From: Bacteroidota bacterium | Lineage (GTDB): Bacteria > Bacteroidota > Bacteroidia > J057 > JAJTIE01 | Assembly (NCBI GenBank): GCA_019638695.1 | Contig: JAHBTG010000024.1 | Coordinates: 1 to 36,105 of the forward strand | Direction: 5' to 3' | Length of the DNA stretch: 36,105 nt | Shown here: positions 9,486-17,413 of the stretch, piece after piece | How positions within the stretch are numbered: the first letter of the stretch is position 1 | Layout: each line of letters begins with the position of its first letter | Program-made: the position numbers and the translations under genes | The notes under the pieces: model-generated | What the model saw: only the letters and a program-made list of their open reading frames with translations | Told to the model about the DNA's origin: nothing | The model's database searches: none

Positions 9486-10430
9486 ATGAAGCCACTTATC
9501 TCCATAGTCAGCCCGGTATATGGCGGCGAGAAAACCACTGCAGAACTGGTCAGCAGGCTGCATGCCGCACTACAGCCGCTGACCGCAAACTATGAGATTA
9601 TCCTGGTAGAAGACCATAGTCCGGATAATAGCTGGGCGGCCATAGAGGCCACCTGTGCACAGGACCCACGGGTGGTGGGTATCAAACTCAGCCGCAACTA
9701 CGGACAACATTACGCCATTACGGCAGGGCTGGACCACGCACAGGGGGAATGGGTGGTGGTGATGGACTGCGACCTGCAGGACCGGCCGGAAGAGATCCCG
9801 GCGCTTTACCGGGCGGTCCTAGATCAGAACCTGGATTATGTGCAGGCGGTGCGGTCCGCACGGCAGGACAATGCCCGCAAACGCCTGGGCTCCTTCCTGT
9901 TCTACCGGGTGCTCTCTCACATGGTGGGCAAGCTCTATGACCACCGCAAGGCCAACTTTGGCATATACCACCACAAGGTCATCAAGGCCATAGCCAGCTA
10001 CCGGGAGCGGAACCGCTTCTTCCCGGCCCTGGTGCAGATGGTGGGGTTCACAGGCGGAGAGGTGGAGGTCACCCACGCCGAAAGCGGGCGCGGAGGCTCC
10101 ACCTATAACCTGCGTAAGCTGCTGAGACTGGCAGAAGACATCATCCTGTCGCATAGCGACAAGCCCCTGCGGTATATCACGCGTTTCGGGTTCTTCATTT
10201 CTTTTCTTTCCCTCCTGGGGGCAGCCATCACATTTGTGCGCTGGACACTGGGGTACATCGAGGTACTGGGCTACGCCAGTATTATCCTTTCTGTGCTGTT
10301 CAGTACCGGCATCCTGATGTTTACACTGGGCATACTGGGCCTTTACGTGGGCAAGACCTTTGATGCCGTCAAAAACAGGCCGCTCTACATTATTGACCAA
10401 CACCTGGGACAAGCTCCTGCTGCAGAATAA
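9486..10430 (+). CDS. GT2-family glycosyltransferase, polyprenyl-phosphate type (GtrB/ArnC/DPM1-like)
   Basis: A 314-residue GT-A fold enzyme tethered to the inner membrane. Seen: N-terminal strand ISIVSPVYGGE at 5-15, the nucleotide-binding ED pair at 42-43, metal-binding DCDLQD at 94-99, the motif FTGGEVEVTHAESGRGGSTY around 188-207, and two C-terminal transmembrane helices at about 231-252 and 263-288, followed by the common ending NRPLYIID. Known of the family: transfer of a sugar from a nucleotide donor to undecaprenyl phosphate at the cytoplasmic face. The neighbours, a polytopic GT-C-like protein upstream and a hexapeptide-repeat transferase 4 nt downstream, fit a small pathway that decorates a surface glycan or lipid. 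The sugar transferred cannot be read from sequence. Confidence 0.9.
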   Translation: MKPLISIVSPVYGGEKTTAELVSRLHAALQPLTANYEIILVEDHSPDNSWAAIEATCAQDPRVVGIKLSRNYGQHYAITAGLDHAQGEWVVVMDCDLQDRPEEIPALYRAVLDQNLDYVQAVRSARQDNARKRLGSFLFYRVLSHMVGKLYDHRKANFGIYHHKVIKAIASYRERNRFFPALVQMVGFTGGEVEVTHAESGRGGSTYNLRKLLRLAEDIILSHSDKPLRYITRFGFFISFLSLLGAAITFVRWTLGYIEVLGYASIILSVLFSTGILMFTLGILGLYVGKTFDAVKNRPLYIIDQHLGQAPAAE

Positions 10431-10434
10431 TCTC

Positions 10435-11250
10435 ATGACTACCCAGACCCACCCCAATATATCGGCCGAAGAGATCCATATAGGCCTCAACTCTTTTGTG
10501 CACCCTACTGCCAGCATCCGGGGACTCACCGGCAAGGCACGCCGCATCGTGATCGGCGACAATACCTACATCGGGGAACAGGTACAGATCATCCTGGATG
10601 AACTGGAAGTGGGCGACTATACCAAGATCCATCACCACACCAATATTCACGGCTACAAGCCCTGTTTTATCGGGCATAACAACTGGATAGGGCAGTACAA
10701 CATCATAGACAGTATAGGAGGCACCCGGCTGGGCAACAACGTATGCGTATCTGCCCAATGCCAGCTATGGGCACACATGAAATTCGGGGATCTGATGGAA
10801 GGGTGCCGCTTCTACAATGAGAACCCCCTGACCATTGGCAATGACGTCTATTTTGGCGGCAACTGCATTGTCTCACCCATTACGGCAGCAGACCGCAGCA
10901 TGGCGCTGGGAGGATCTGTAGTAACCAAAGACATGGCCTACAATACCATCTATGCCGGCTGCCCCGCCAAAGAAATGACAGACAAACTGGGCGGCCAGTT
11001 CCGGGAAATCCCCCTTTCTGCCAAGATGGAAACGCTGCGCAGGCACCTGGCAGAGAGTGGTGCGGATGCCCGCTACCTTCGTATCGTGGAAAGTGCGGAT
11101 GAGGTGAAAGACGACGGCTGCACTTATTTCATCGTCAGCAAACGGCAATACACCAAGCGCCGCACAGAAGCAGAGATCACTTTCATGCGCTACCTGCTGC
11201 CCGAAAAAGCCAAGTTTGTCCCCACACCGGAGACGGAAACCCGTCAGTAG
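10435..11250 (+). CDS. Left-handed beta-helix (hexapeptide-repeat) acyltransferase
   Basis: A 271-residue cytoplasmic transferase of the WbbJ/LacA-like group. Seen: hexapeptide repeats from about residue 36 to 165 (IVIGDNTYIG, IGHNNWIGQYN, LGNNVCVSAQ, IGNDVYFGGNCIV) and the usual closing motif GGSVVTKDMAYNTIYAGCPAKE at about 159-180. A mixed alpha/beta tail of about 85 residues follows and is longer than in minimal acetyltransferases. It starts 4 nt after the GT2 stop codon, so the two are translated from one message. The expected role is O- or N-acetylation of a nucleotide-linked or lipid-linked sugar for the same glycan. The ATG at 10435 is chosen over an upstream in-frame ATG that lies inside the GT2 gene. 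Its last 7 bp overlap the end of the convergent FabH-like gene. Confidence 0.85.
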   Translation: MTTQTHPNISAEEIHIGLNSFVHPTASIRGLTGKARRIVIGDNTYIGEQVQIILDELEVGDYTKIHHHTNIHGYKPCFIGHNNWIGQYNIIDSIGGTRLGNNVCVSAQCQLWAHMKFGDLMEGCRFYNENPLTIGNDVYFGGNCIVSPITAADRSMALGGSVVTKDMAYNTIYAGCPAKEMTDKLGGQFREIPLSAKMETLRRHLAESGADARYLRIVESADEVKDDGCTYFIVSKRQYTKRRTEAEITFMRYLLPEKAKFVPTPETETRQ

Positions 11251-12227
11251 ATCACGGCTGCGCTACCCCAGGTAAAGCCGGAACCGAAGGCCATCAATAC
11301 CAGCTTGTCTCCCCGCTGCACACTGCCGTCCCGTGCAGCCTCTGCCAAAGCAATGGGGATGCTGGCGGCAGTGGTGTTGCCATACTTCTGTATATTGATA
11401 TAGAACTTATCTTCTGCCAGGCTCAATTGCTCGGCCACCGATTGTGCAATGCGTTTATTGGCCTGGTGAGGGATGAAACGCGCTACGTCTCCGGGCTGCC
11501 ATCCTTGTGCCTGCATGGCCTCGCGCGCCACTTCCGTCATACGGGTCACTGCGTGCCGGAACACCTCGCGGCCATTCATATGAGGCTTGGTGCCCAGGGG
11601 GAGATGACCTACCTTGCCGGGGTACAGGCTGGTAGGCTCCTGTATGGTCAGCTCCTCTGCATATTTACCGTCCGAGTACAGGTGTGTACTGAGGATACCC
11701 ACAGGCTCGTGAGTGGCGGAAACCACCGCGGCACCGGCGCCATCTCCAAAAATAACCCCCACGGTACGCCCTTCGGGACTGAAATCTATACTGGTGCTTT
11801 GCACTTCTGCACCCACCACCAGCACATGACGATACATACCCTGCTGCACATACATCTGGGCAATGGACAGCCCATAGATAAACCCGCTGCACTGCATGCG
11901 AATGTCCAGCGCCGGAATGTTCCGGAAAGGCAGTTTGCGTTGCAGCAGGCATCCTGAGCCGGGAAAATAATACTCAGGGCTCAGGGTGGCGAATACGATC
12001 ATATCCACCTCTGCAGGGGTCAGGCCGGCATCGGCCAGGGCCATCTCCACCGCAGACACCGCCAGGTCAGCAGGACCGGTACCGGGTTCTGCAAAATGCC
12101 GCTCATGAATGCCACTGCGTTCTACGATCCATTCTTCCGTGGTATCATAATACCGCATCAGATCATGATTGGTTACTAGGCGTGGCGGGACGTAATAACC
12201 GGTACCGGCAACTCTGGCGAAAGGCAT
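11244..12227 (-). CDS. 3-oxoacyl-ACP synthase III (FabH-like)
   Basis: A 327-residue condensing enzyme of the KAS III family, which usually starts fatty-acid synthesis by joining an acyl-CoA to malonyl-ACP. Seen: the full catalytic triad, with Cys113 in MQCSGF, His254 in IPHQAN and Asn284 in YGNTTAASIP. The glycine-rich GDGAGAAVV lies at about 161-169, and the N-terminal start GTGYYVPPRLVTN and the WIVERSGI motif are typical. Start at ATG 12225-12227, supported by a promoter with both -33 and -7 elements just upstream. The partner across that promoter is a lipid acyltransferase, so the synthase may serve branched or specialised acyl chains rather than the main housekeeping step. Bacteroidota often encode several FabH paralogs, so the housekeeping role is not assured and I give no gene symbol. 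Confidence 0.9.
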   Translation of the reverse strand: MPFARVAGTGYYVPPRLVTNHDLMRYYDTTEEWIVERSGIHERHFAEPGTGPADLAVSAVEMALADAGLTPAEVDMIVFATLSPEYYFPGSGCLLQRKLPFRNIPALDIRMQCSGFIYGLSIAQMYVQQGMYRHVLVVGAEVQSTSIDFSPEGRTVGVIFGDGAGAAVVSATHEPVGILSTHLYSDGKYAEELTIQEPTSLYPGKVGHLPLGTKPHMNGREVFRHAVTRMTEVAREAMQAQGWQPGDVARFIPHQANKRIAQSVAEQLSLAEDKFYINIQKYGNTTAASIPIALAEAARDGSVQRGDKLVLMAFGSGFTWGSAAVIY

Positions 12228-12257
12228 ACTGGCGCAACAATAAGGGGAGTGCAGCTC

Positions 12258-12288
12258 CAAAATTAATTCTTTGTCCGCTACGGCCAAA
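12258..12288 (-). promoter_or_regulatory. Full consensus Bacteroidota promoter for the FabH-like gene (TTTG-N19-TAATTTTG)
   Basis: On the minus strand TTTG at 12288-12285 is followed after 19 nt by a perfect TAATTTTG at 12265-12258. This matches the known -33/-7 architecture of the phylum. The start of transcription should fall near 12253, giving a leader of about 25 nt before the ATG at 12227. It lies inside the longest possible reading frame of the divergent acyltransferase, which argues that this gene starts further downstream. Confidence 0.7.
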
Positions 12289-12315
12289 TGCGCAAGGCGG
12301 GCCGCACGGGACATC

Positions 12316-14223
12316 GTGGCGATTTCGTATCTTCACCCCCAAGATGGCAAACCGCAAGAGTACGCCTGCTCGCGCAAGCTCCGGGAACCGAAGCTCATCA
12401 ATACTTCTGAGCTCTTTCAAAACCCGCTCAAACGCAAGCTATACTCTTTTTTGCTGAAGCCCGGCCTGGAAAAGGCCCTGAGCATATCGGACCTGAACAA
12501 CCTGTATGCCGACTCCCGCAAGCGTATGCACACAGAGCATATCACCTTCATGGAGGCGGTGTTGCGCAACCTGGATATCCAGTTCGACATACCCGAAGAG
12601 GAGGTGGAGCGGCTGCGCAAGATAGAAGGACCCATCGTGGTAGTGTGCAATCACCCGTTTGGCGGCCTGGAAGCCCTGTTCCTCATGATCGTCATGGACA
12701 AGATCCGCCCGGGGAAGTTCAAGACCATGGCAAACTTTATGCTGCAGATCCCGGAGCTCGTCCCACACCTCATTTTTGTAGATCCTTTTGACAATGATGA
12801 GAGCAAGCAGCGCAACATTGGGCCGCTGAAGGATGTTATGCGCTATCTGAATGAAGGCGGGTTGCTGGGCATATTTCCTGCCGGCGAAGTAGCCAGCTTT
12901 GACCTGAAGACCCGCAAGGTGCGCGAACCGGAATGGAATGCCAATATCACGAAGATCATTCAGCGGACCAAAGCTACCGTGGTACCGCTCTACTTCCACG
13001 GGCACAACAGCTTCCTGTTCCAGATGGCGGGGGTTATCCACGCACGGCTGCGGACCACGCTGCTCATCCGGGAGTTCACCCACCCGCGAAACAACCGCAT
13101 TGTATACGCCCTGGGGAAACCCATTTTACCGGAAAAGCTCAAGGACTACAAGACCCCGGAGGAGATCACGGAATACCTGCGCCGCAAGACCCTGCTGCTG
13201 AGAGCTATGGTGGAGGAGCAGGAGCAAGGGGTATTACACAAGATCCGCCGTATAGTACCCAGGCGCAAGGCGGGCCTGCGAGACCTGCAACCGGTAGCGG
13301 CGCCTGTAGACCCTGCCATCCTGAGGGATGAGATCCGCCGCATGCCGCAGAATGTGCTCTATACGCACAATAACTTCCAGGTCATCTGCTTCCGAGCAGA
13401 TGAAGGCCCGGGGCTCCTCATGGAGATCGGACGGCTACGCGAGCTCACCTTCCGCGAGGTAGGTGAGGGTTCGGGCAAAAGCATAGACCTGGACCAGCAT
13501 GACTATTTCTATCACCAGCTTATCGTATGGGATGAAGAAACCGGCAAGGTGGTGGGCGGTTATCGTATGGGAGAAGTAGATACCATCCTGCGTGAGCAGG
13601 GAATGGGCGGATTATACATTACCTCCCTCTTTGATATTCAGCCGGAGCTGTTTGCCCAGATAGGCGGCGCACTGGAACTGGGCCGTTCTTTTGTGGCCAA
13701 AGAATACCAGAAGAACTTTTACAGTCTCTTTCTGCTATGGGTGGGCATTGGGCGCTTTATGGTGCGCAATCCCTATTACAAGAACCTGCTGGGGCCGGTA
13801 TCCATCAGTAATGATTACCACGTGGTGAGCAAGAACATGCTGGTCAATTTCCTGCTGGAGAATCATTTTGACACCAACCTTCAGAATTATGTGCAGCCGC
13901 GCAACCCCTTCCGCCGGCGCCTGGCCTATGAACAGGAGTTCTACGAGGTCTTCCAGCCCCAGAAGCTGCAGGATGTGCATGACCTGATCTCCGAGATAGA
14001 GAAACAAGACAGAGGAGTGCCCATTCTCATCAAACACTACCTCAAGATGGGCAGCCGCATCCTGGCCTTCAATGTGGATCCCGAGTTCCAGAACTGCCTG
14101 GATGCCCTGATGCTCACGGACCTTACCCGCACGGAGCCCTCGCTGGCCAGGAAGTATATGGGTGACGATGGTTATGTTGAGTTCATGGCCTATCACTCAC
14201 AGGGGCAGGCCGCCCAAAAGTAA
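12316..14223 (+). CDS. Bifunctional acyltransferase: PlsC-like domain plus hemolysin/OlsB-like GNAT domain (OlsF / glycine-lipid type)
   Basis: A two-domain protein of 635 residues from a GTG at 12316, or 650 from a TTG at 12271. In the 650-residue numbering the N-terminal half carries the glycerolipid acyltransferase motif CNHPFGGLE (126-134, an Hx5E variant) and the motif FPAGEVAS (202-209). The C-terminal half at about 368-545 is a GNAT domain of the hemolysin/OlsB type (RLRELTFREVGEG, GGLYITSLFDI, ELGRSFV). Known of the family: OlsF in Serratia and Flavobacterium, and the GlsB/GlsA pair in Bacteroides, N-acylate then O-acylate an amino acid to make ornithine or glycine lipids. Inference: this enzyme makes a phosphorus-free aminolipid in the membrane. 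Oddity: no in-frame ATG precedes the conserved region; the only nearby ATG, at 12344, is in another frame. The exact start is uncertain. Confidence 0.8.
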   Translation: MAISYLHPQDGKPQEYACSRKLREPKLINTSELFQNPLKRKLYSFLLKPGLEKALSISDLNNLYADSRKRMHTEHITFMEAVLRNLDIQFDIPEEEVERLRKIEGPIVVVCNHPFGGLEALFLMIVMDKIRPGKFKTMANFMLQIPELVPHLIFVDPFDNDESKQRNIGPLKDVMRYLNEGGLLGIFPAGEVASFDLKTRKVREPEWNANITKIIQRTKATVVPLYFHGHNSFLFQMAGVIHARLRTTLLIREFTHPRNNRIVYALGKPILPEKLKDYKTPEEITEYLRRKTLLLRAMVEEQEQGVLHKIRRIVPRRKAGLRDLQPVAAPVDPAILRDEIRRMPQNVLYTHNNFQVICFRADEGPGLLMEIGRLRELTFREVGEGSGKSIDLDQHDYFYHQLIVWDEETGKVVGGYRMGEVDTILREQGMGGLYITSLFDIQPELFAQIGGALELGRSFVAKEYQKNFYSLFLLWVGIGRFMVRNPYYKNLLGPVSISNDYHVVSKNMLVNFLLENHFDTNLQNYVQPRNPFRRRLAYEQEFYEVFQPQKLQDVHDLISEIEKQDRGVPILIKHYLKMGSRILAFNVDPEFQNCLDALMLTDLTRTEPSLARKYMGDDGYVEFMAYHSQGQAAQK

Positions 14224-14255
14224 GGGGCCTTCCCACCTGCGCTACGCATTGCCAG

Positions 14256-17108
14256 TTACCACCCCAGGCGCAACACACCGGTATTGCGGTCATCTCCCCG
14301 AAACTGCCCCCACAGTACATGGCCTGCACTGCGGGTACCATAGCAATACAAGTAACCATCCAGCCCGGCATACAGGATATCCAGGTACCCGTCTCCGTCT
14401 ATATCCTTGACAGTAGGGGTGCACTCTGTGCCGGCAGGCAAGGAAAGAGTCTCCAGGCGGGTGCCCTGTTCATCCAGGATAAACAGCTCGCCAAACTCGG
14501 AGGGTGCCAGTACCTGGTGCTGATAGCGCCCCAGCACATCCGCAACCACAGGCGTGGCGCTTATTCTCCAGCCCGGGCAGGCCGGAGCCTGCGGCCAGTC
14601 AAAACCCGGTACTCCCAAGGGGCTCATCTGGCCGGGTTTTGTGCGAATATCCCCGGTGAAGAGCCCCCCAGCCGGGGCATTATATCCGGAGCTGCGGCCA
14701 ATGAACAGATGTGAGCCTGTGCGGTTAAACACAGGGCTGCTATAAAGACCGTCACCCATCACATATGAACGCCTGAGCATCCCCTGCGGGCTGTAGCCAG
14801 CTACTTCGCCTTCCGTGCCCGCCACCCAGATAGTGGTATCCCTGCCCTGGATAACGACCAGCGGAGAAGCCTGTGCACCGTAGGGAATACGCACCTGCCA
14901 CAGCAGATCGCCGGTGCGTCCATTGAGCGCGCACAGCGCAGGTCCCAGGTATTCATCCGAATCATTGATATAGTTGCCGGTGGGCACGATCACGTCTGCC
15001 ACGCCATCCTGGTTCAGGTCGCACACTGCCGGGCTGGCGAGCGAAGTGTAATGATCCTCAAGCTTGCGCGGATAGGCCCACAAGGAATCGCCGTTGTGCC
15101 CGTTGAGGGCATAGACCTGCCCGTTCCGCAGGAGGGTCACCACATCCGGCTGGCCATCTCCGTTCAGGTCTGCCACAGCAGGGCAGCCCTCCAGGTTCTG
15201 CTTCAGCAACCGTTTCCACAGAAGCCGCCCCTGGGTATCCATGCCATAGCAAAAACCATTGTCACAATTAAGGAACAGACGGTCTGAAACCCAGGCCAGG
15301 CCATTGATATCCCGGTTATAGGCAGATGCGTATTCATCCAGGCTATCCGGCACAGAGAAGTGGCGAAGGAGCTTACCCGTGCGGGCATCCAATATCGAAA
15401 CCACATCCAGGGAATCTTCCAGCCCTCCGTGATTGCGCAGCTGGCCATTAGTGGAGAGGACAACCTGGCCATTACGGGCCAGGATCGTATGACGATAGGT
15501 GGTAATGCCCACGGGCGTGCGCCATTTCAGCGGGAAACGAGTCGTCACAGCCGGGTGCATCTGCGCCTTGCCGGATGGCAGATGTAATAATCCTACCTGG
15601 TCCTTCTCCCGCACATACAGCGTGACGCTATCTACAATCTCCACCTGGCTAAAGCGCGGAGGCTCCACCACCTCGAGGCTGGTATTAGCTACTCCATAGT
15701 GGTCTTTCCTATCCTCAATGAGGATATAGTCTCCCCAGTAGGAACGCACGGGGAAGGAGCTGAACTCCCCGGGCTTCACTACCCAGCGAGCCTGCTCCAG
15801 GTGATAAATACCCACGTTGCTGGGTTCTTCAAAACGCATGAGGTGAATGGCCTTCCAGGGTTGCTGGTGCTTATCCTGCAACTGATACAGGGTAACGGAG
15901 CTCCAGTCCGGCGGGATCAGCCAGGATCGGGTGCGGGCATCCCAGACTCCGGTAGAATCTACCGCAACTTTCACAGTAAAAAGGTCTTGTGTGCCCAGGT
16001 AGTTGATACTGATAACCGGGCGCGCAAACAAGGGTTCCAGGTTCTCATCTACCAGCATGCGCCCGCCATGGACCATTTGCACCACAGGATACCCATTCTT
16101 GACAGCCACAATCTCGGAGAAAGATACGCGCCGTGGGGGGTCTAATGCAGGATAGGGCCACACAAAGAACTGGCCACTGGTATCTGCCCCCAAAAGGTAT
16201 CGTTTCCCATTATCATAATCATAGCCATCCTGGTCTATCTGGCCTATGTAGTATACATGCAAAGATTTCCATAGGGGGGCTATCACTTCTGTCAGGGTAC
16301 GGGCATCTACCAGGCCGTGCTGCTTTCCCACCTGCACGCGCAGGTGTTGCTGATTTTCCCCCAGAGAGACACCGGACCAACTGCCGGGAATCTCTTCTAT
16401 ATCCGCCGCTTGTTCCGTATCTGAGGAATACCAGTCCCAGTCATCCTCTGAGCTATTCCAGGAATCCCCGGAAGAGGTGGTGCCAAAATAGTCTGCAACC
16501 GCATCATATCGGGGAGCGGTCACTTGCTGACACCGGGTATTCAGGAATCCCCATTTCTTGTCCAGCCGCATGGCATAGCCCGCCGAAACGAGTGCCAGAG
16601 CAGTATAAGGCGCCGTAGTGCGGGGCTTCAGCTTACTATCCAGCACTTGGTAGCGGATATTCTCATAGGGGCCTGTACCCGCGATCCAGTCCTTGTCATG
16701 CCCGGGCGCCAGGTAAGTATAGCGGGTCTTCTGCACCTTGTAACCGGGCAGTACCACCCCATAGCGGGTATATTGCGGCTCTACCCACCGGGTGGAGTCC
16801 GTGGCCGGACCTATAGGGTCTCCCTCTTCACTCCAGCCATAGTCATTATAGCTATAATCCCAACGCTCCTTACCGGCAGGGGTCACATCTTCCTTGAAGA
16901 GATAGCGCCCGTCTCCCAGCTCCTGGATATCGATATAACGGCCTTTGAGGACGATTTTTTTAGAAGCGGGGTTTCTCAGGATCCAATAGCCATTGTTTTC
17001 TCTGCGGATGGCAAGATTATCGGGGTCAGGATCCGATTCCTGGGTAAAGGCAGCAGGCGCCCAGCAACAAAAAGCGCACAAAATGAAAAGATACCGGTGG
17101 GCAGTCAT
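14256..17108 (-). CDS. Secreted WG-repeat plus FG-GAP/PQQ-like beta-propeller protein
   Basis: A 950-residue exported protein of unknown function. Seen: signal peptide at about 1-22 and degenerate WG-type repeats in the first half (KKWGFLNTRCQQ at 184-195, KQHGLVDARTL at 262-272, DHYGVANTSLEV at 469-480, DQVGLLHLPSG at 503-513). The second half, from about 540 to the end, is a propeller with Ca-binding-like loops DLNGDGQPD (647-655), DLNQDGVAD (697-705) and DIDGDGYLD (902-910), PQQ-like blades (VYALNGHNGDSLW, LCALNGRTGDLLW), and the terminal WGQFRGDDRNTG at about 933-944. An acidic Trp- and Ser-rich insert lies at about 210-240. There is no T9SS sorting domain, so it is probably periplasmic or reaches the surface another way. 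The start at ATG 17106-17108 gives a proper signal peptide. Sensing, binding or scaffolding are all open. Confidence 0.75.
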   Translation of the reverse strand: MTAHRYLFILCAFCCWAPAAFTQESDPDPDNLAIRRENNGYWILRNPASKKIVLKGRYIDIQELGDGRYLFKEDVTPAGKERWDYSYNDYGWSEEGDPIGPATDSTRWVEPQYTRYGVVLPGYKVQKTRYTYLAPGHDKDWIAGTGPYENIRYQVLDSKLKPRTTAPYTALALVSAGYAMRLDKKWGFLNTRCQQVTAPRYDAVADYFGTTSSGDSWNSSEDDWDWYSSDTEQAADIEEIPGSWSGVSLGENQQHLRVQVGKQHGLVDARTLTEVIAPLWKSLHVYYIGQIDQDGYDYDNGKRYLLGADTSGQFFVWPYPALDPPRRVSFSEIVAVKNGYPVVQMVHGGRMLVDENLEPLFARPVISINYLGTQDLFTVKVAVDSTGVWDARTRSWLIPPDWSSVTLYQLQDKHQQPWKAIHLMRFEEPSNVGIYHLEQARWVVKPGEFSSFPVRSYWGDYILIEDRKDHYGVANTSLEVVEPPRFSQVEIVDSVTLYVREKDQVGLLHLPSGKAQMHPAVTTRFPLKWRTPVGITTYRHTILARNGQVVLSTNGQLRNHGGLEDSLDVVSILDARTGKLLRHFSVPDSLDEYASAYNRDINGLAWVSDRLFLNCDNGFCYGMDTQGRLLWKRLLKQNLEGCPAVADLNGDGQPDVVTLLRNGQVYALNGHNGDSLWAYPRKLEDHYTSLASPAVCDLNQDGVADVIVPTGNYINDSDEYLGPALCALNGRTGDLLWQVRIPYGAQASPLVVIQGRDTTIWVAGTEGEVAGYSPQGMLRRSYVMGDGLYSSPVFNRTGSHLFIGRSSGYNAPAGGLFTGDIRTKPGQMSPLGVPGFDWPQAPACPGWRISATPVVADVLGRYQHQVLAPSEFGELFILDEQGTRLETLSLPAGTECTPTVKDIDGDGYLDILYAGLDGYLYCYGTRSAGHVLWGQFRGDDRNTGVLRLGW

Positions 17109-17413
17109 ATTACAGTAATTAGTTGAAGTAAAGCTAGCAGGAAAGCCTGTCGGTACTATTCGCATTTGCAGAAATACGACAAATGCGTACAGAATGCGGC
17201 AAATCGCCCTATGCCGCCTGCCAGCAGCCGATAAAAGAGTATTAACAGTTCTTAACAGGTGCCAAAAACTTCATGCCTGCCGGTTGCGTAAAACTATTGG
17301 GGGCCTTTTGCTTTGGAAATTCATGACTGCCTGATTAACTTTCCTAATAATTGCAGAAACAAGTGGCATGATTATTGAAGCACACAATTACAAACCCGAA
17401 ACTTCTCATCATT
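17109..17413. promoter_or_regulatory. 305-bp divergent intergenic region with two inverted repeats
   Basis: No gene is seen here. The region separates the minus-strand propeller gene from the plus-strand small secreted protein. It holds an 8-bp inverted repeat CGCATTTG (17161-17168) / CAAATGCG (17180-17187) with an 11-nt spacer, and a 6-bp inverted repeat GCGGCA (17196-17201) / TGCCGC (17212-17217) with a 10-nt spacer. They lie side by side and could be operators or RNA hairpins. A promoter-like pair for the plus strand is listed separately. It is the longest gene-free stretch in the window. Confidence 0.4.
17312..17343 (+). promoter_or_regulatory. Candidate promoter TTTG-N20-TAACTTTC for the small secreted protein
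   Basis: TTTG at 17312-17315 and TAACTTTC at 17336-17343 (one mismatch in the last base of TAnnTTTG) are 20 nt apart, fitting the phylum -33/-7 spacing. The implied leader to the ATG at 17414 is about 65 nt. Confidence 0.4.
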
